From contig NZ_QICN01000001.1 of the NCBI RefSeq assembly GCF_003201205.1, positions 744,001 through 808,000 on the forward strand: a stretch of DNA of 64,000 bases, given 5' to 3'. Position numbers and translations under genes: made by a program. The notes under the pieces were generated by a model. The model made no database searches. It was not told the DNA's origin and saw only the letters and a list, made by a program, of their open reading frames with translations. Shown here one piece after another: positions 1-8,122 of this stretch (position 1 is its first letter; the number at the start of each line of letters is the position of its first letter). The stretch is from Sinimarinibacterium flocculans. Its GTDB lineage: Bacteria; Pseudomonadota; Gammaproteobacteria; Nevskiales; Nevskiaceae.

Positions 1-1
1 A

Positions 2-859
2 AAGGTTGCTGCGAAGGTGTACTTCGAACTGGTGGAGGGGCTTCTGCAGGGCCTCTGTAAGCAAGAGGGTTGGAAGCTTCTCGAGGGCAGGGCGTGTAAA
101 GACACCTGCATCCGCATCGAAGTGGATTCGTGGGCACACATCGATATCCCGCTGTACGCCGCACCCGAGGAGCAGTTCGCGCTGATCACGGAGCGCGTGG
201 AGTTCGCCCAAAGAAGCGCGCTCAACAAAGCGCAGGCGGGGGTGCTGGATACCTTGGAAGAAGAGCCGTTCGCATGGGAAGACCTTGAAACGATTGTGAT
301 GGCGACGCGTGCCGGTGAGTGGAAGCCGTCGGACCCTGGCGCGGTCGCTCAGTGGTTCCAGGACTGCATCAGCGTCCACGGCGAACAGCTGCAGCGGATT
401 TGCCGGTACGTGAAGGCTTGGCGCGACTTCCACTGGACCACCGGCGGACCTAGTTCGATCCTGCTGATGATCATCGTTGCGCGGGGATTTGTTCCGAATC
501 CGCGTCGCGACGACTTGGTGCTGGAAGAGGCGGCCGCGCGACTTGCGAGCGAACTTCGTGGCAATGTGTACGAAAGGGCCATCGGCGACGGAACGGAAGA
601 CTTCAATCGCCTCAGCGCGACCGAGCGCACCTTCGCGGCCGACGCCGCCGCGTCGCTTCGTGCCGCGCTCCGGCAGGCGCGAGGCCGCAGCGCTGTCCAG
701 AAGGCTGAGGCCATCAACGACCTCCGCCGGCAACTCGGTGACCGAATTCCCTTCATCGAAGACTGGGTTGAGCTGGAGGCAGGTGCGATTGACGCTGTCC
801 AAGCTTCAGCGCCGCAGTACGTTCCGAGCCCGAAGGTGAAGACGACCACCGCTGGCTAG
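2..859 (+). CDS. CBASS CD-NTase (DncV-like cyclic oligonucleotide synthase), 5'-truncated
   Basis: C-terminal part of a CD-NTase, the CBASS sensor that makes a cyclic oligonucleotide second messenger on phage infection. The frame is open to the window edge, so the N-terminus with the GS and DxD catalytic motif is missing. Visible features are HIDIPLYA about 45 codons in, which carries the third metal-binding Asp of DncV-like enzymes, then GEWKPSDP, then the helical segment YVKAWRDFHW before GGPSSILL. These are typical of the DncV clade. The gene ends 2 bases before cap2, so the two are probably co-transcribed. In Cap2-containing systems the C-terminus of the CD-NTase is the part conjugated to a target; here it ends in small residues (TTTAG). 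The GTG at 17 is internal, not the start. The family call rests on motifs and on the neighbours. Confidence 0.85.
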   Translation, partial: KVAAKVYFELVEGLLQGLCKQEGWKLLEGRACKDTCIRIEVDSWAHIDIPLYAAPEEQFALITERVEFAQRSALNKAQAGVLDTLEEEPFAWEDLETIVMATRAGEWKPSDPGAVAQWFQDCISVHGEQLQRICRYVKAWRDFHWTTGGPSSILLMIIVARGFVPNPRRDDLVLEEAAARLASELRGNVYERAIGDGTEDFNRLSATERTFAADAAASLRAALRQARGRSAVQKAEAINDLRRQLGDRIPFIEDWVELEAGAIDAVQASAPQYVPSPKVKTTTAG

Positions 860-861
860 AC

Positions 862-2547
862 GTGCTGGACGCTCAGACGCTGGGCGAGGTGCTGCGCGCG
901 CTAAATTCCCGTGGCTTCAGCGCGCGACGCAGCAGGGGCGCACGCAGGGTCTTTGAAGGACCGCTGAAGCTTTCTCGCGGCACTGTTCCGGTTCGACTTG
1001 TGGTCGAGGACTGGGAGTTTCTCGACTACCCGCGCATTCAGTTGCTGGATCGACCATCGTTTCTGCCAGAACTGCTCCCGCATGCCACTGCCGATGGCGA
1101 TTTTTGTTATCTACGCCCTGAAAGCCTGGTGCTTGACCGCTTCAATCCAGTGGGCGCAATCCTATTATGTATTGCGGAGGCACGCGACGTCCTCGATGGA
1201 CTGGTGCGCAACCCCGCGAAGCAAGCGAAAGACATACAGGACGAATTCCTCGCGTACTGGGCGATCAATCAGCGGTGGACGTGGAAGCTTCTAGTGGGGA
1301 CAGTCGACGACGGCGCCAGTCAAGCGCCGGTTTTCAGGCTGAAGCGGGACGAACAGCAGCTGCGGGTCGCGTCCACGTCTTCCGACGAGGTTCGCGCGCT
1401 GGCGAGTTCAATTGGATACCCCACCGTTGAGGATAGCTCGTCGTACTTTCGGATCCTGAGGTCAACCGTCTATCCAGCGGCTCCAGCAAAGAATCTGCCG
1501 GCAACCGTCAAGGAGCTTTTTGCGTATTTCAAGACATGGGACCCAGCACTCAGCAACGAACTGCAAGTATTTTTAGAACACGACAAGGACTACCTTCGAT
1601 TCAAAGGCCTCATGCTCGCGATCGAAACGCCGGCGGGGTGGCTCGGTGTCAGCTTCAAGTTCGACGAACTCGTGCGGCAGGGCTATCGGAGGAAGCCTGC
1701 TCACTTCAAGAACTGGCTTCACAACGCGGGTGGTCGGACTGAGATCACGCGAATCGTAGTCGAGGATGTGTCGCCGAAGTTCGTACACTCCCGGAACTTG
1801 ATGTTCAGGGATTTGACCGACAAGAAAATAACGCTGGTCGGATGCGGGGCTATCGGTGGCTTTCTCGCTAAAGCGCTGTCCGGCATGGGGGCGGGGAGGG
1901 GGCGTCGCGGCGCGCTCATGCTGCACGACCCGGGCACCATCGGACCGGAGAACGTTGGGCGGCACTACCTCGGAATGAATAGCTGGGGGCTGCCGAAGGC
2001 CGAGGCTATGGCCGATGACCTGAGACGCCAGTTCCCTGGAATCGTCGTGGAGTCCAAGGTTGGCGCAGTTTCGCTGAACCAGAAGCTGCTGATGACGGAT
2101 CTGCTCATTGATGCTACGGGCAAGGAAGCGGTGAGCGAGATGCTCAATCACTATCGACTTGCAGCAAATCGTACGGTGCCGCCATTCCTGTTTGTGTCTG
2201 TACGTGGAAATGGCGAAGCCGTCCAGGCGCTGTGGACGGACGACAGGAGGTACGCGTGCTTCCGCTGTCTTCGAAGGCCTCCCGGTCCGCATTACTTTCA
2301 AGACCGATTCAAGTTGCTGAATGCATCGCCCATTGAAGGCTTCAAGGGATGCCAAGCCTTCACTCCATACGCTGTATCTGCCCCGATGAGTGCGGCGGCA
2401 CTCGCCACAGACATGGTCGCCGACTGGCTGAAAGGAAATGTATCTCCGCGGTTTCGGACGCGAGCTATGGAACGGGCCGACGTGAATCAGGTGAAGAACA
2501 AAGATCTCGAACCGATCGCTGGATGCCCAGCATGCCAGGCACGCTAG
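862..2547 (+). CDS. cap2: Cap2, E1-E2 ubiquitin-conjugation-like fusion of type II CBASS
   Basis: Fusion of an N-terminal E2-like domain and a C-terminal ThiF/E1 adenylation domain. Cap2 proteins ligate the CD-NTase C-terminus to a target and prime it for signalling. The E2-like half has DGDFCYL with candidate catalytic Cys82. The E1 half starts near residue 322 with the nucleotide-binding loop LVGCGAIGG, followed by HDPGTIGPENVGRHYLG and LLIDATG. CFRC near residues 466-469 and CPAC near 555 could hold the E1 catalytic cysteine and a zinc site. Length (561 aa) fits the roughly 600-aa family. GTG start 2 bases after the CD-NTase stop; its end overlaps cap3. The order CD-NTase-cap2-cap3 is that of type II CBASS. 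Confidence 0.9.
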   Translation: MLDAQTLGEVLRALNSRGFSARRSRGARRVFEGPLKLSRGTVPVRLVVEDWEFLDYPRIQLLDRPSFLPELLPHATADGDFCYLRPESLVLDRFNPVGAILLCIAEARDVLDGLVRNPAKQAKDIQDEFLAYWAINQRWTWKLLVGTVDDGASQAPVFRLKRDEQQLRVASTSSDEVRALASSIGYPTVEDSSSYFRILRSTVYPAAPAKNLPATVKELFAYFKTWDPALSNELQVFLEHDKDYLRFKGLMLAIETPAGWLGVSFKFDELVRQGYRRKPAHFKNWLHNAGGRTEITRIVVEDVSPKFVHSRNLMFRDLTDKKITLVGCGAIGGFLAKALSGMGAGRGRRGALMLHDPGTIGPENVGRHYLGMNSWGLPKAEAMADDLRRQFPGIVVESKVGAVSLNQKLLMTDLLIDATGKEAVSEMLNHYRLAANRTVPPFLFVSVRGNGEAVQALWTDDRRYACFRCLRRPPGPHYFQDRFKLLNASPIEGFKGCQAFTPYAVSAPMSAAALATDMVADWLKGNVSPRFRTRAMERADVNQVKNKDLEPIAGCPACQAR

Positions 2548-3020
2548 TTCTTCCGCGTCCCGGCGAACGCGCTGCATGGATACTGATTGAGGACAGCGTC
2601 GTCGCCCAGATTGCGTCACATCGACAGCGATTGCTTGGAGACAGCGAAGCTGGGGGAGTGCTGCTCGGGTATCGGCGTCAGAAACATTTGCACATCGTGC
2701 ATGCGACCACACCAGATCACGAAGACTCGCGGACGCGCTTCTCGTTTGATCGTCTGGACGAAAGCCATGCCCGAATTGCCGCCAAGCATTGGGCACTTAC
2801 GGATGGGCGTTGCGACTATTTGGGTGAGTGGCACACCCATCCGGAGCGTTATCCGACGCCGAGCGGAGTTGATCGGCGCGAATGGCGCAAGATTTACGAA
2901 CACCGCTCGCGGCCTCTGCTGTTCTGGATAGAAGGCACCGAATGCCGATGGATTGGAATGGCGCACAAGTCGCGTCTTGTCGTACTCGAGTCGTCAGTCG
3001 AGGGTGTCGGCCAAGCCTAG
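2523..3020 (+). CDS. cap3: Cap3, JAB/JAMM isopeptidase of type II CBASS
   Basis: JAMM-family zinc metalloprotease (about 165 aa) that removes the CD-NTase conjugates formed by Cap2. From the ATG at 2523 the JAMM residues are Glu42 (SEAGGVLLGY), His104 and His106 (EWHTHPERY), Ser114 and Asp117 (PSGVD), so the full E...HxH...S..D set is present. I chose 2523 because it overlaps the last 25 bases of cap2, as usual for tight coupling. ATG 2532 is an alternative. The open frame extends back to 2349, but that part is out-of-frame cap2 sequence with no family resemblance. Last gene of the CBASS operon in the window. Confidence 0.88.
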   Translation: MPSMPGTLVLPRPGERAAWILIEDSVVAQIASHRQRLLGDSEAGGVLLGYRRQKHLHIVHATTPDHEDSRTRFSFDRLDESHARIAAKHWALTDGRCDYLGEWHTHPERYPTPSGVDRREWRKIYEHRSRPLLFWIEGTECRWIGMAHKSRLVVLESSVEGVGQA

Positions 3021-3054
3021 ACGAGCCAGACAGCAAATTGCTCACAGGCCGCGG

Positions 3055-3423
3055 TTATCGCGAGTAGGAGCCTAGGGCGCCGCGCTCAGCAGATCGTCGG
3101 CGACGATACTCCGGAGCGTGCTCCTCCAGAAAGGCTGTCATGGCCTCTCGCAGCTGCAGGACATCAGCGGGAAGCTGCAGACTCAACGTTCTTGCGATCT
3201 GTAGCGCGTACTGAACCTGCTTTTCAGAGGGTGGTAACGGCGCGCGTTCGAGCAAGTCGGTGACGATCGTGACGAGTCCTTGGACGAACTCAGTCGCAGA
3301 GCGGTCAGGGTGGCCTTTTTCGGCTCCCTTCGTGAGCAACGCAAGAACCCGGTCCTCGATGTGCGGCTCGAATGGCAGCTCGATCGACAGCTCGTGATCC
3401 CCGTAGACCAAGCGGAATGACAC
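3055..3423 (-). CDS. Hypothetical protein, convergent with the CBASS operon
   Basis: Small protein of about 122 aa with no family I recognise. Predicted mostly helical and acidic, with an initial beta-like stretch (SFRLVYGDHELSIELPF) and an Arg-rich C-terminus (RRRRSAERG). The frame is open to 3528, but I prefer the GTG at 3423 because GGAGGC lies 7 bases upstream (complement of 3431-3436). It ends 34 bases from cap3 and runs divergently from the XRE regulator, so it may be regulated by it. Real gene is likely but not certain; function unknown. Confidence 0.5.
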   Translation of the reverse strand: MSFRLVYGDHELSIELPFEPHIEDRVLALLTKGAEKGHPDRSATEFVQGLVTIVTDLLERAPLPPSEKQVQYALQIARTLSLQLPADVLQLREAMTAFLEEHAPEYRRRRSAERGALGSYSR

Positions 3424-3606
3424 TGATGACGCCTCCACGACAACGGGCCCACAGTGTTCGACCGCAGCGGAACGCCCATCGGCCTCCCTCCGGGCTTGTC
3501 CGCTCGGAAGCCATGGGCCGGGCACCACGTTCCGCTCGCGCCGGCATGCAGATTATTCCCAAGTGGAAATGGACCGTCCAGTCCTGCGCCCTGACGCTAG
3601 CTTCCT

Positions 3607-3831
3607 ATGCGGAAGCCGGCGACGAAGTTACGAGAACTGCTGGGTGTCAACGTACGGCGGCTGCGCCAGACAAAGAACCTGACCCAAGAGGAGCTGTGCG
3701 CAAGAGCGGACATGGGTCAGTCGTACCTCAGCCAGGTTGAATCGGGGCTCAGGTCGGTATCCATCGACGCCATCGATAAGCTCGCTCGGGCCTTGGGAGT
3801 GACGCCAGACCAGCTCCTCAAGAAGCATTGA
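3607..3831 (+). CDS. XRE-family helix-turn-helix regulator
   Basis: Compact 74-aa cro/C1-type DNA-binding protein. The HTH occupies almost the whole protein: LRELLGVNVRRLRQTKNLTQEELC, then MGQSYLSQVESGLRSVSI as recognition helix region, then IDKLARALGVTPDQLL. No extra sensor domain. Small stand-alone XRE proteins are common near defence operons and toxin-antitoxin loci as autorepressors. It lies divergent to the short hypothetical gene that ends at 3055 and upstream of three overlapping genes of unknown function, so either side may be its target. Confidence 0.85.
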   Translation: MRKPATKLRELLGVNVRRLRQTKNLTQEELCARADMGQSYLSQVESGLRSVSIDAIDKLARALGVTPDQLLKKH

Positions 3832-4093
3832 CAGCTGCCGGCACCCCTCGACAGCCGTATTTCCAGTAGGCAATAATCACCCTGTCGGCGCCTCCCGGCG
3901 CAACCAACCCTGTCGAAGTGGCCAGCGGGCAGTCCGAAGCCGCGACAGGAGCCGGGAAACGCGGTCGAAACCAGCCAGTTCAACTGGCAAGCAAAGGTTC
4001 GACCGTAGATTCCATGCCGACTTCCACCAGCTTCCTCCAGAATCACGCCGCTTCTGACCGCGTTACTTCGCTCACGCGCGAGGAAGTCCGGTG

Positions 4094-4450
4094 ATGGACG
4101 GCTTGCAGATGGGACCGCTGACCGGATCTGGCCTGGACGGCTACATCGCGAGGGAAGAGGTGATCTCTCAGGTGAACGCTTGCCCGGACAAGCAGTATCC
4201 GGAGGTCACCTGGGTCCAGTATGGAATCGTTCCGACGAATCAAGTGGCCGTCATCGCGAGCTGCGGACCGGCGAAGTTCTTTGCAATGGCGCCGTCTCCG
4301 TTGTTGTGGCCCGGCATGGCCGACCGCATCTTCGGTACCGACGTCGCCGACCTACAGCTTGGCCAGGCGCTCGCTGATCATCTATGGGAACGCCACGGCG
4401 CTGAGCTGATGGCAGAAGCGCTGCGCGTTCGCGGGCAGGCTGGCGCATGA
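4094..4450 (+). CDS. Hypothetical protein, first of three overlapping genes
   Basis: About 118 aa, no recognised family. Contains WVQYGIVPTNQVAVIASCGPAKFFAM, a likely beta-rich core with one cysteine, and an amphipathic helical C-terminus (LGQALADHLWERHGAELMAEALRVRG). ATG 4094 is preferred over GTG 4091 because AGGAAG at 4081-4086 lies 7 bases before it. The stop overlaps the start of the next gene by four bases (ATGA), which indicates translational coupling in a three-gene unit. Confidence 0.6.
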   Translation: MDGLQMGPLTGSGLDGYIAREEVISQVNACPDKQYPEVTWVQYGIVPTNQVAVIASCGPAKFFAMAPSPLLWPGMADRIFGTDVADLQLGQALADHLWERHGAELMAEALRVRGQAGA

Positions 4451-4710
4451 CTGTCGCATCCGAATCTGCCGGCAGGTTCCGCAGACTCCTCGTGTTCCGT
4501 CGTCGCGGCAGTCCCACCCAGGTTCTTCGCGTCCTCGAAGACACAGAGGGTTGGCACTACGTGGTCAGGCTGGCTGGCACAGCGGACTTCGGCCCCTACG
4601 TGCCGGCAGAGATCACCAGCGCGTTTGATGTTGAGGCCGAACCCTGCGCCACGCACGATCTCACGAGCCCCTCGCCCGAGAGTGGGCAAAGCGGTGCCAT
4701 TCCCGAATGA
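4447..4710 (+). CDS. Hypothetical small protein, second of three overlapping genes
   Basis: 87 aa. The first half looks like a small beta-barrel or sheet (RLLVFRRRGSPTQVLRVLED, WHYVVRLAG, FGPYVPAEITSAF); the C-terminus is low complexity. No family recognised. Coupled to both neighbours by four-base ATGA overlaps, which is the main evidence that it is a real gene. Confidence 0.5.
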   Translation: MTVASESAGRFRRLLVFRRRGSPTQVLRVLEDTEGWHYVVRLAGTADFGPYVPAEITSAFDVEAEPCATHDLTSPSPESGQSGAIPE

Positions 4711-5198
4711 ATCGGAGCAAACCGATGCCAGCCATTGAACACTTGACCACCAGCGCGCAGTCGGCGCTCAGGAAAGGTCTTGCCATTCCGATGCTTGTCG
4801 AGCATTGCCCGCCTGACATGCCGGATCACGTGCTTACCGTCATTGGACTGATCGACATGCGAACCTTCGAAGGCGTGTTCGTTCCGAAGGATTTCTCCGG
4901 GGGCGAACTCGTCAGCTTGGACATTCCAGGCGTTGACGTCGAGTTATTCAAGATCAAGACCGACTGCGAAGACGCTCGAGCGGTCCATGAGCTTTGGACG
5001 CTTTGGCACGGCGGGGTCTGCGAGAGATATCTGAGCCTTGTCCGAACGATTGCGCTCCGCCTGTCCCTGGCGCAGCTGGGGCAGGTATTGGAGTCCGCGA
5101 GGCCCGTTGAATCAGCCGCGAGCGGACCAACGGAACCGGGCGCGAAGCGCCCCTTCAAAGCGTCGTGCAGCGAAAGGAAAGCACGCCAGACCGATTGA
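4707..5198 (+). CDS. Hypothetical protein, third of three overlapping genes
   Basis: 163 aa, no family recognised. A mixed alpha/beta N-terminal region (VLTVIGLIDMRTFEGVFVP, GVDVELFKIKTDCEDARAV) is followed by helices (LVRTIALRLSLAQLGQVLES) and a basic, probably disordered tail. Starts inside the stop of the preceding gene (ATGA). It is followed after 73 bases by the metallophosphoesterase, so the whole run 4094-7095 may be one transcript. Confidence 0.5.
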   Translation: MNRSKPMPAIEHLTTSAQSALRKGLAIPMLVEHCPPDMPDHVLTVIGLIDMRTFEGVFVPKDFSGGELVSLDIPGVDVELFKIKTDCEDARAVHELWTLWHGGVCERYLSLVRTIALRLSLAQLGQVLESARPVESAASGPTEPGAKRPFKASCSERKARQTD

Positions 5199-5271
5199 CG
5201 ATCGCAAGAAGCGGGGCGCAACCAAGCCCCGGAAGGGGCTTGCCGCCGGCAAGCGTTGACGGCGTAGGCTG

Positions 5272-6024
5272 ATGAAGATTCGTATCTATTCCGATCTGCA
5301 TCTCGAGTTTGGTCGATACGCGCCGCAGTTCAACGAGCAGCGTGCCGAAGAGCTCGTCGTTCTCGCAGGCGATATCGATGTTGGGCTCGAAGGCGTGCGC
5401 TGGGCAGCGAGAACGTTCCCGCACGTTCCGGTGGTCTACGTTCTCGGCAACCACGAGTACTACCGAAATGATCTCAACTCAATAGTGGCGGAGTGCAAAG
5501 CTCTGGCGCTGGGTACGAATGTCCACGTGCTTGAGCGCGGCGTCTACGACTGCATGGGCCTTCGAGTCCTTGGCGCCACGTTTTGGACAGATTTCGGGGC
5601 CCTCGGCGCAGAGTCGGCAGACCTCGCGATGCGATGGGCAGAACAGTCCATGGCCGACTTCCTGATCGTCCGCGATCACGGGCAGAAACTCAGACCTCAG
5701 CGGACGGTCGAGCTGTTCGCACAAAGTGCCTACTGGCTCGATCAGCAGATCGCCGCGGCCGATCGCCCGGTTCTCGTCGTCACTCACCATGCGCCGACGC
5801 TGAAGACCGTAGCGCCGTACTTTGCAGGCCAGATCAGTACGACTGCCTTTCACTCGAACGCCGATCACCTGCTGCGCGCACCGGTGCGGATGTGGGTGCA
5901 TGGCCATACCCACTACAATGCCGACGGCCTCGTCAACGGCGTTCGCGTCCTCTCCAATCAGTGGGGCTACCCGGACAACGAAGCCATCGGGTTTCGTCCG
6001 CACGGGCAGTTCACGTTCGCCTGA
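5272..6024 (+). CDS. Calcineurin-like metallophosphoesterase
   Basis: 250-aa cytoplasmic phosphoesterase of the calcineurin-like fold. All signature motifs are present: SDLH (Asp8, His10), GDID (Asp34), GNHEYY (Asn60, His61), THHAPT near 169 and HGHTHYN near 210-215. These build a two-metal centre that hydrolyses phosphomonoesters or diesters; the substrate cannot be told from sequence. It sits between three unknown overlapping genes and a 5'-nucleotidase-like gene 30 bases downstream, a pairing that suggests nucleotide or nucleic-acid-fragment processing. Confidence 0.88.
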   Translation: MKIRIYSDLHLEFGRYAPQFNEQRAEELVVLAGDIDVGLEGVRWAARTFPHVPVVYVLGNHEYYRNDLNSIVAECKALALGTNVHVLERGVYDCMGLRVLGATFWTDFGALGAESADLAMRWAEQSMADFLIVRDHGQKLRPQRTVELFAQSAYWLDQQIAAADRPVLVVTHHAPTLKTVAPYFAGQISTTAFHSNADHLLRAPVRMWVHGHTHYNADGLVNGVRVLSNQWGYPDNEAIGFRPHGQFTFA

Positions 6025-6054
6025 TAGAGAGAATGCAGCAGCGGCTGATCTGCC

Positions 6055-7095
6055 ATGCCTCAATCGCCGAATACGCAAAGCCCCCGAGTGGTGACCGCTG
6101 ACGTCAGCGCTTCCGAAGGCCGTGTGCATTCGCAACTGCGCGTTTTCGTCGACATGGATGGCGTGCTCTGCGATATCGCAGCGGCCTACATGGATGCGGC
6201 GCGCACGCATCCAGACGTCGTGTTTCCTCAAAGCATCCCAGGGCTCTTCGCATCACTGCGCCCTATGAGCGGTGCGGTTGAAGCGGTGACACAGCTACGG
6301 AGCGATCCGCGCTTCGACGTCTGGATCCTTTCGGCGCCGTCAACGCGCAACCCGGCGTGTTACTCGGAGAAAAGGGTCTGGGTGGAGAAGATGTTTGATT
6401 ATCCGCTGGCGAAGCGCCTGATCTTGTGCTCAGACAAGTCACTGCTCCGGGGCGATGTACTGATCGATGACAACGTCAGCGGAAAAGGGCAGGACCGATT
6501 CGAGGGTGAGCTGGTTCACTTCGGCTCTGCACGCTTCCCGACGTGGGACAGCGTCCTCGAGTATCTGCATCTGCGCTCTGAGTCTGGTGCTTCTGGAGCC
6601 GCTCGACCCGACTCTGGCGTTGCAGCCATCGGAACTCTGCTGAGCCGAGCGAGTGGCGCAGGGCCCAGGGGCCTTCATACCGAAGGGGCGCGTGCCACCC
6701 GGACGCTGAGCAAGTGGAAGGATCTCCAGGAGGCGCACCCGGAGTCGCTGACGGGCGAGGCGTATGCGGCCATGCTTCGGGGAGAGACGGTAAACCCTTG
6801 GGGCCCGGAGACCACTGGCGCCAAGCATTTGGGTGCCGCGTGGCGCGTCCATTCCGTCGCGGCCCTACCGGACTATTGCCTGCGCGTCGTCTTCATCGAT
6901 GGGGTGACTGGTGTCGTCCGAATGAGTCGGCTGATTCAGTCGGACCGCGCCGGCGTGTTCGCGGGGCTGCGCGATCCCGCCCGATTCGCTGATGTTCGTG
7001 TCGAGCTTGGCGCGGTGTCGTGGCCCGGCGGAATTGATCTTGCGCCTGACGCGATGCACGACGCGATCGCTTCATCGGGCGAGTGGGTTCCGTGA
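6055..7095 (+). CDS. HAD 5'-nucleotidase fused to a DUF2442 domain
   Basis: 346-aa two-domain protein. Residues about 28-175 are a HAD phosphatase of the 5'(3')-deoxyribonucleotidase (NT5C) type: FVDMDGVLCD with nucleophile Asp33 and acid/base Asp35, ILSAPSTRNP, a conserved Lys region (SEKRVWVEKMF) and LIDDN near 136-140. After a linker rich in Gly, Ala and Arg, residues about 260-340 match DUF2442 (LPDYCLRVVF, GVVRMSRLI, FAGLRDPARF, VSWPGGIDLAPDAM). DUF2442 is usually a stand-alone protein of toxin-antitoxin-like gene pairs, so the fusion is unusual. Probably co-transcribed with the metallophosphoesterase. Confidence 0.82.
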   Translation: MPQSPNTQSPRVVTADVSASEGRVHSQLRVFVDMDGVLCDIAAAYMDAARTHPDVVFPQSIPGLFASLRPMSGAVEAVTQLRSDPRFDVWILSAPSTRNPACYSEKRVWVEKMFDYPLAKRLILCSDKSLLRGDVLIDDNVSGKGQDRFEGELVHFGSARFPTWDSVLEYLHLRSESGASGAARPDSGVAAIGTLLSRASGAGPRGLHTEGARATRTLSKWKDLQEAHPESLTGEAYAAMLRGETVNPWGPETTGAKHLGAAWRVHSVAALPDYCLRVVFIDGVTGVVRMSRLIQSDRAGVFAGLRDPARFADVRVELGAVSWPGGIDLAPDAMHDAIASSGEWVP

Positions 7096-7210
7096 GAGGG
7101 AGAGGCGCTCCCCAATACCTGAGTGCCGTCGGAGATGCTCAGCCAGTGGTCGAACTGGCGCTGTCGCCTCGCAGGGGCGAATCTGCCTGATCAACGAGGT
7201 CTACGACAAG

Positions 7211-7262
7211 TGTCACGGATCGCCGTATTGGAGCCACCGAAGATCGGCGTAATGGCGCCACT
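7211..7262 (-). repeat. Two copies of the IS21 end repeat, IstB-side end
   Basis: In complement, TGGCGCCATTACGCCGATC is followed 24 bp later by TGGCTCCAATACGGCGATC, the same core as in the opposite end. Only two units are seen here against six at the IstA end. Confidence 0.85.
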
Positions 7263-7301
7263 GGCAAGTGGCCGAAACCGGGGTCTCGGACGGGCGAAGA
7301 A

Positions 7302-8109
7302 TCAGGCGTTTCTGGCTGCCTTGGCAAGTGCTGATTTCGGCGTGTTCTCGGACCGCGCGGTGGATGCCTCCGGCAGCGGTCGCGGCGCACGGTAGGACTC
7401 GCCGTCGAGGATCACGCGGTAGGCGCCGTGGCGCAGGCGATCGAGGGTGGCGGCGCCGAGCACCTTGTTGGCCGGAAACGCATCGCCCCACTCTTCGAAG
7501 TCGAGGTTGCTGGTGAGGATCGTGGCGGCGCGCTCGTAGCGTTCGGCGATGAGGTCGTGGAAATCCTCGTCGTGCGGCGGGCGCAGTGGTTTCAAGCCGA
7601 AGTCGTCGACGATCAGCAGATCCGCCTTGGCGTAATGCGCGAAGCGCCGATCGAAGACGCCGGTGGCGCGGGCCGCATGCAGGCTGCCGACGAGCTGGGT
7701 CTGGGTGGTGAAGATCACGTCGGCGGCCCTGACGCACGGCGCAGTGACCCAGCGCCTGGGCCAGATGACTCTTGCCGGTGCCGCAGGGCCCTGCGGTCAG
7801 CACTGCGACCCGCTCGTCGAGATAGCGCCCGGTGGCCAGATCCTGGATCAGCGCGCGGTTGAGCCCGGGCAGCCGGGCGAAGTCGAATTGCTCGATGGTT
7901 TTCTGCGCGCGGAAGGACGCACGGCGCAGCCGGGTCTGCAGCTTCTTCTGCTCGCGGCGGGCGACTTCGTCGGAGATCAGCAGCGCGAGAAACTCGGTGT
8001 AAGCGAGCTTGCTGTCGATGGCCTGGCGATTACGGGTTTCCAGCGAGTCGAGGATGCCGGACAGGCGCAGCTGCTTGAGATGCGGGGTGAGCTCGGGAAT
8101 GGGATTCAT
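7302..8109 (-). pseudogene. istB: IstB transposition helper ATPase, frameshifted
   Basis: AAA+ ATPase helper of IS21 transposition. The N-terminal part from ATG 8109 (MNPIPELTPHLKQLRLSG) runs through the Walker A motif GPCGTGKSHLAQALG. The frame then breaks near 7722-7731 after AVRQG; the rest (VIFTTQTQLVGSLHAAR, Walker B ADLLIVDDFGLKPL, TSNLDFEEW, RLRHGAYRVILDGESYR) lies in another frame and ends at 7302. One extra base in gggccgcc would explain it. Both halves are otherwise intact, so this may be a recent mutation or a base-call error. It starts 13 bases after istA. Confidence 0.88.
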
Positions 8110-8122
8110 GGTCGTGTCTCGA

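Noticed and set aside
1573-2796. 407-codon minus-strand frame opposite cap2
   Set aside because: It overlaps Cap2 and Cap3, both with conserved motifs, and shows no domain of its own.
3717-4046. 109-codon minus-strand frame overlapping the XRE gene
   Set aside because: It covers the HTH-coding region antisense, has no recognised domain and no ribosome site.
7302-8109. Programmed frameshifting to produce IstB
   Set aside because: IS21 istB is normally a single frame and no slippery heptamer is seen at the break; mutation or base-call error is simpler.
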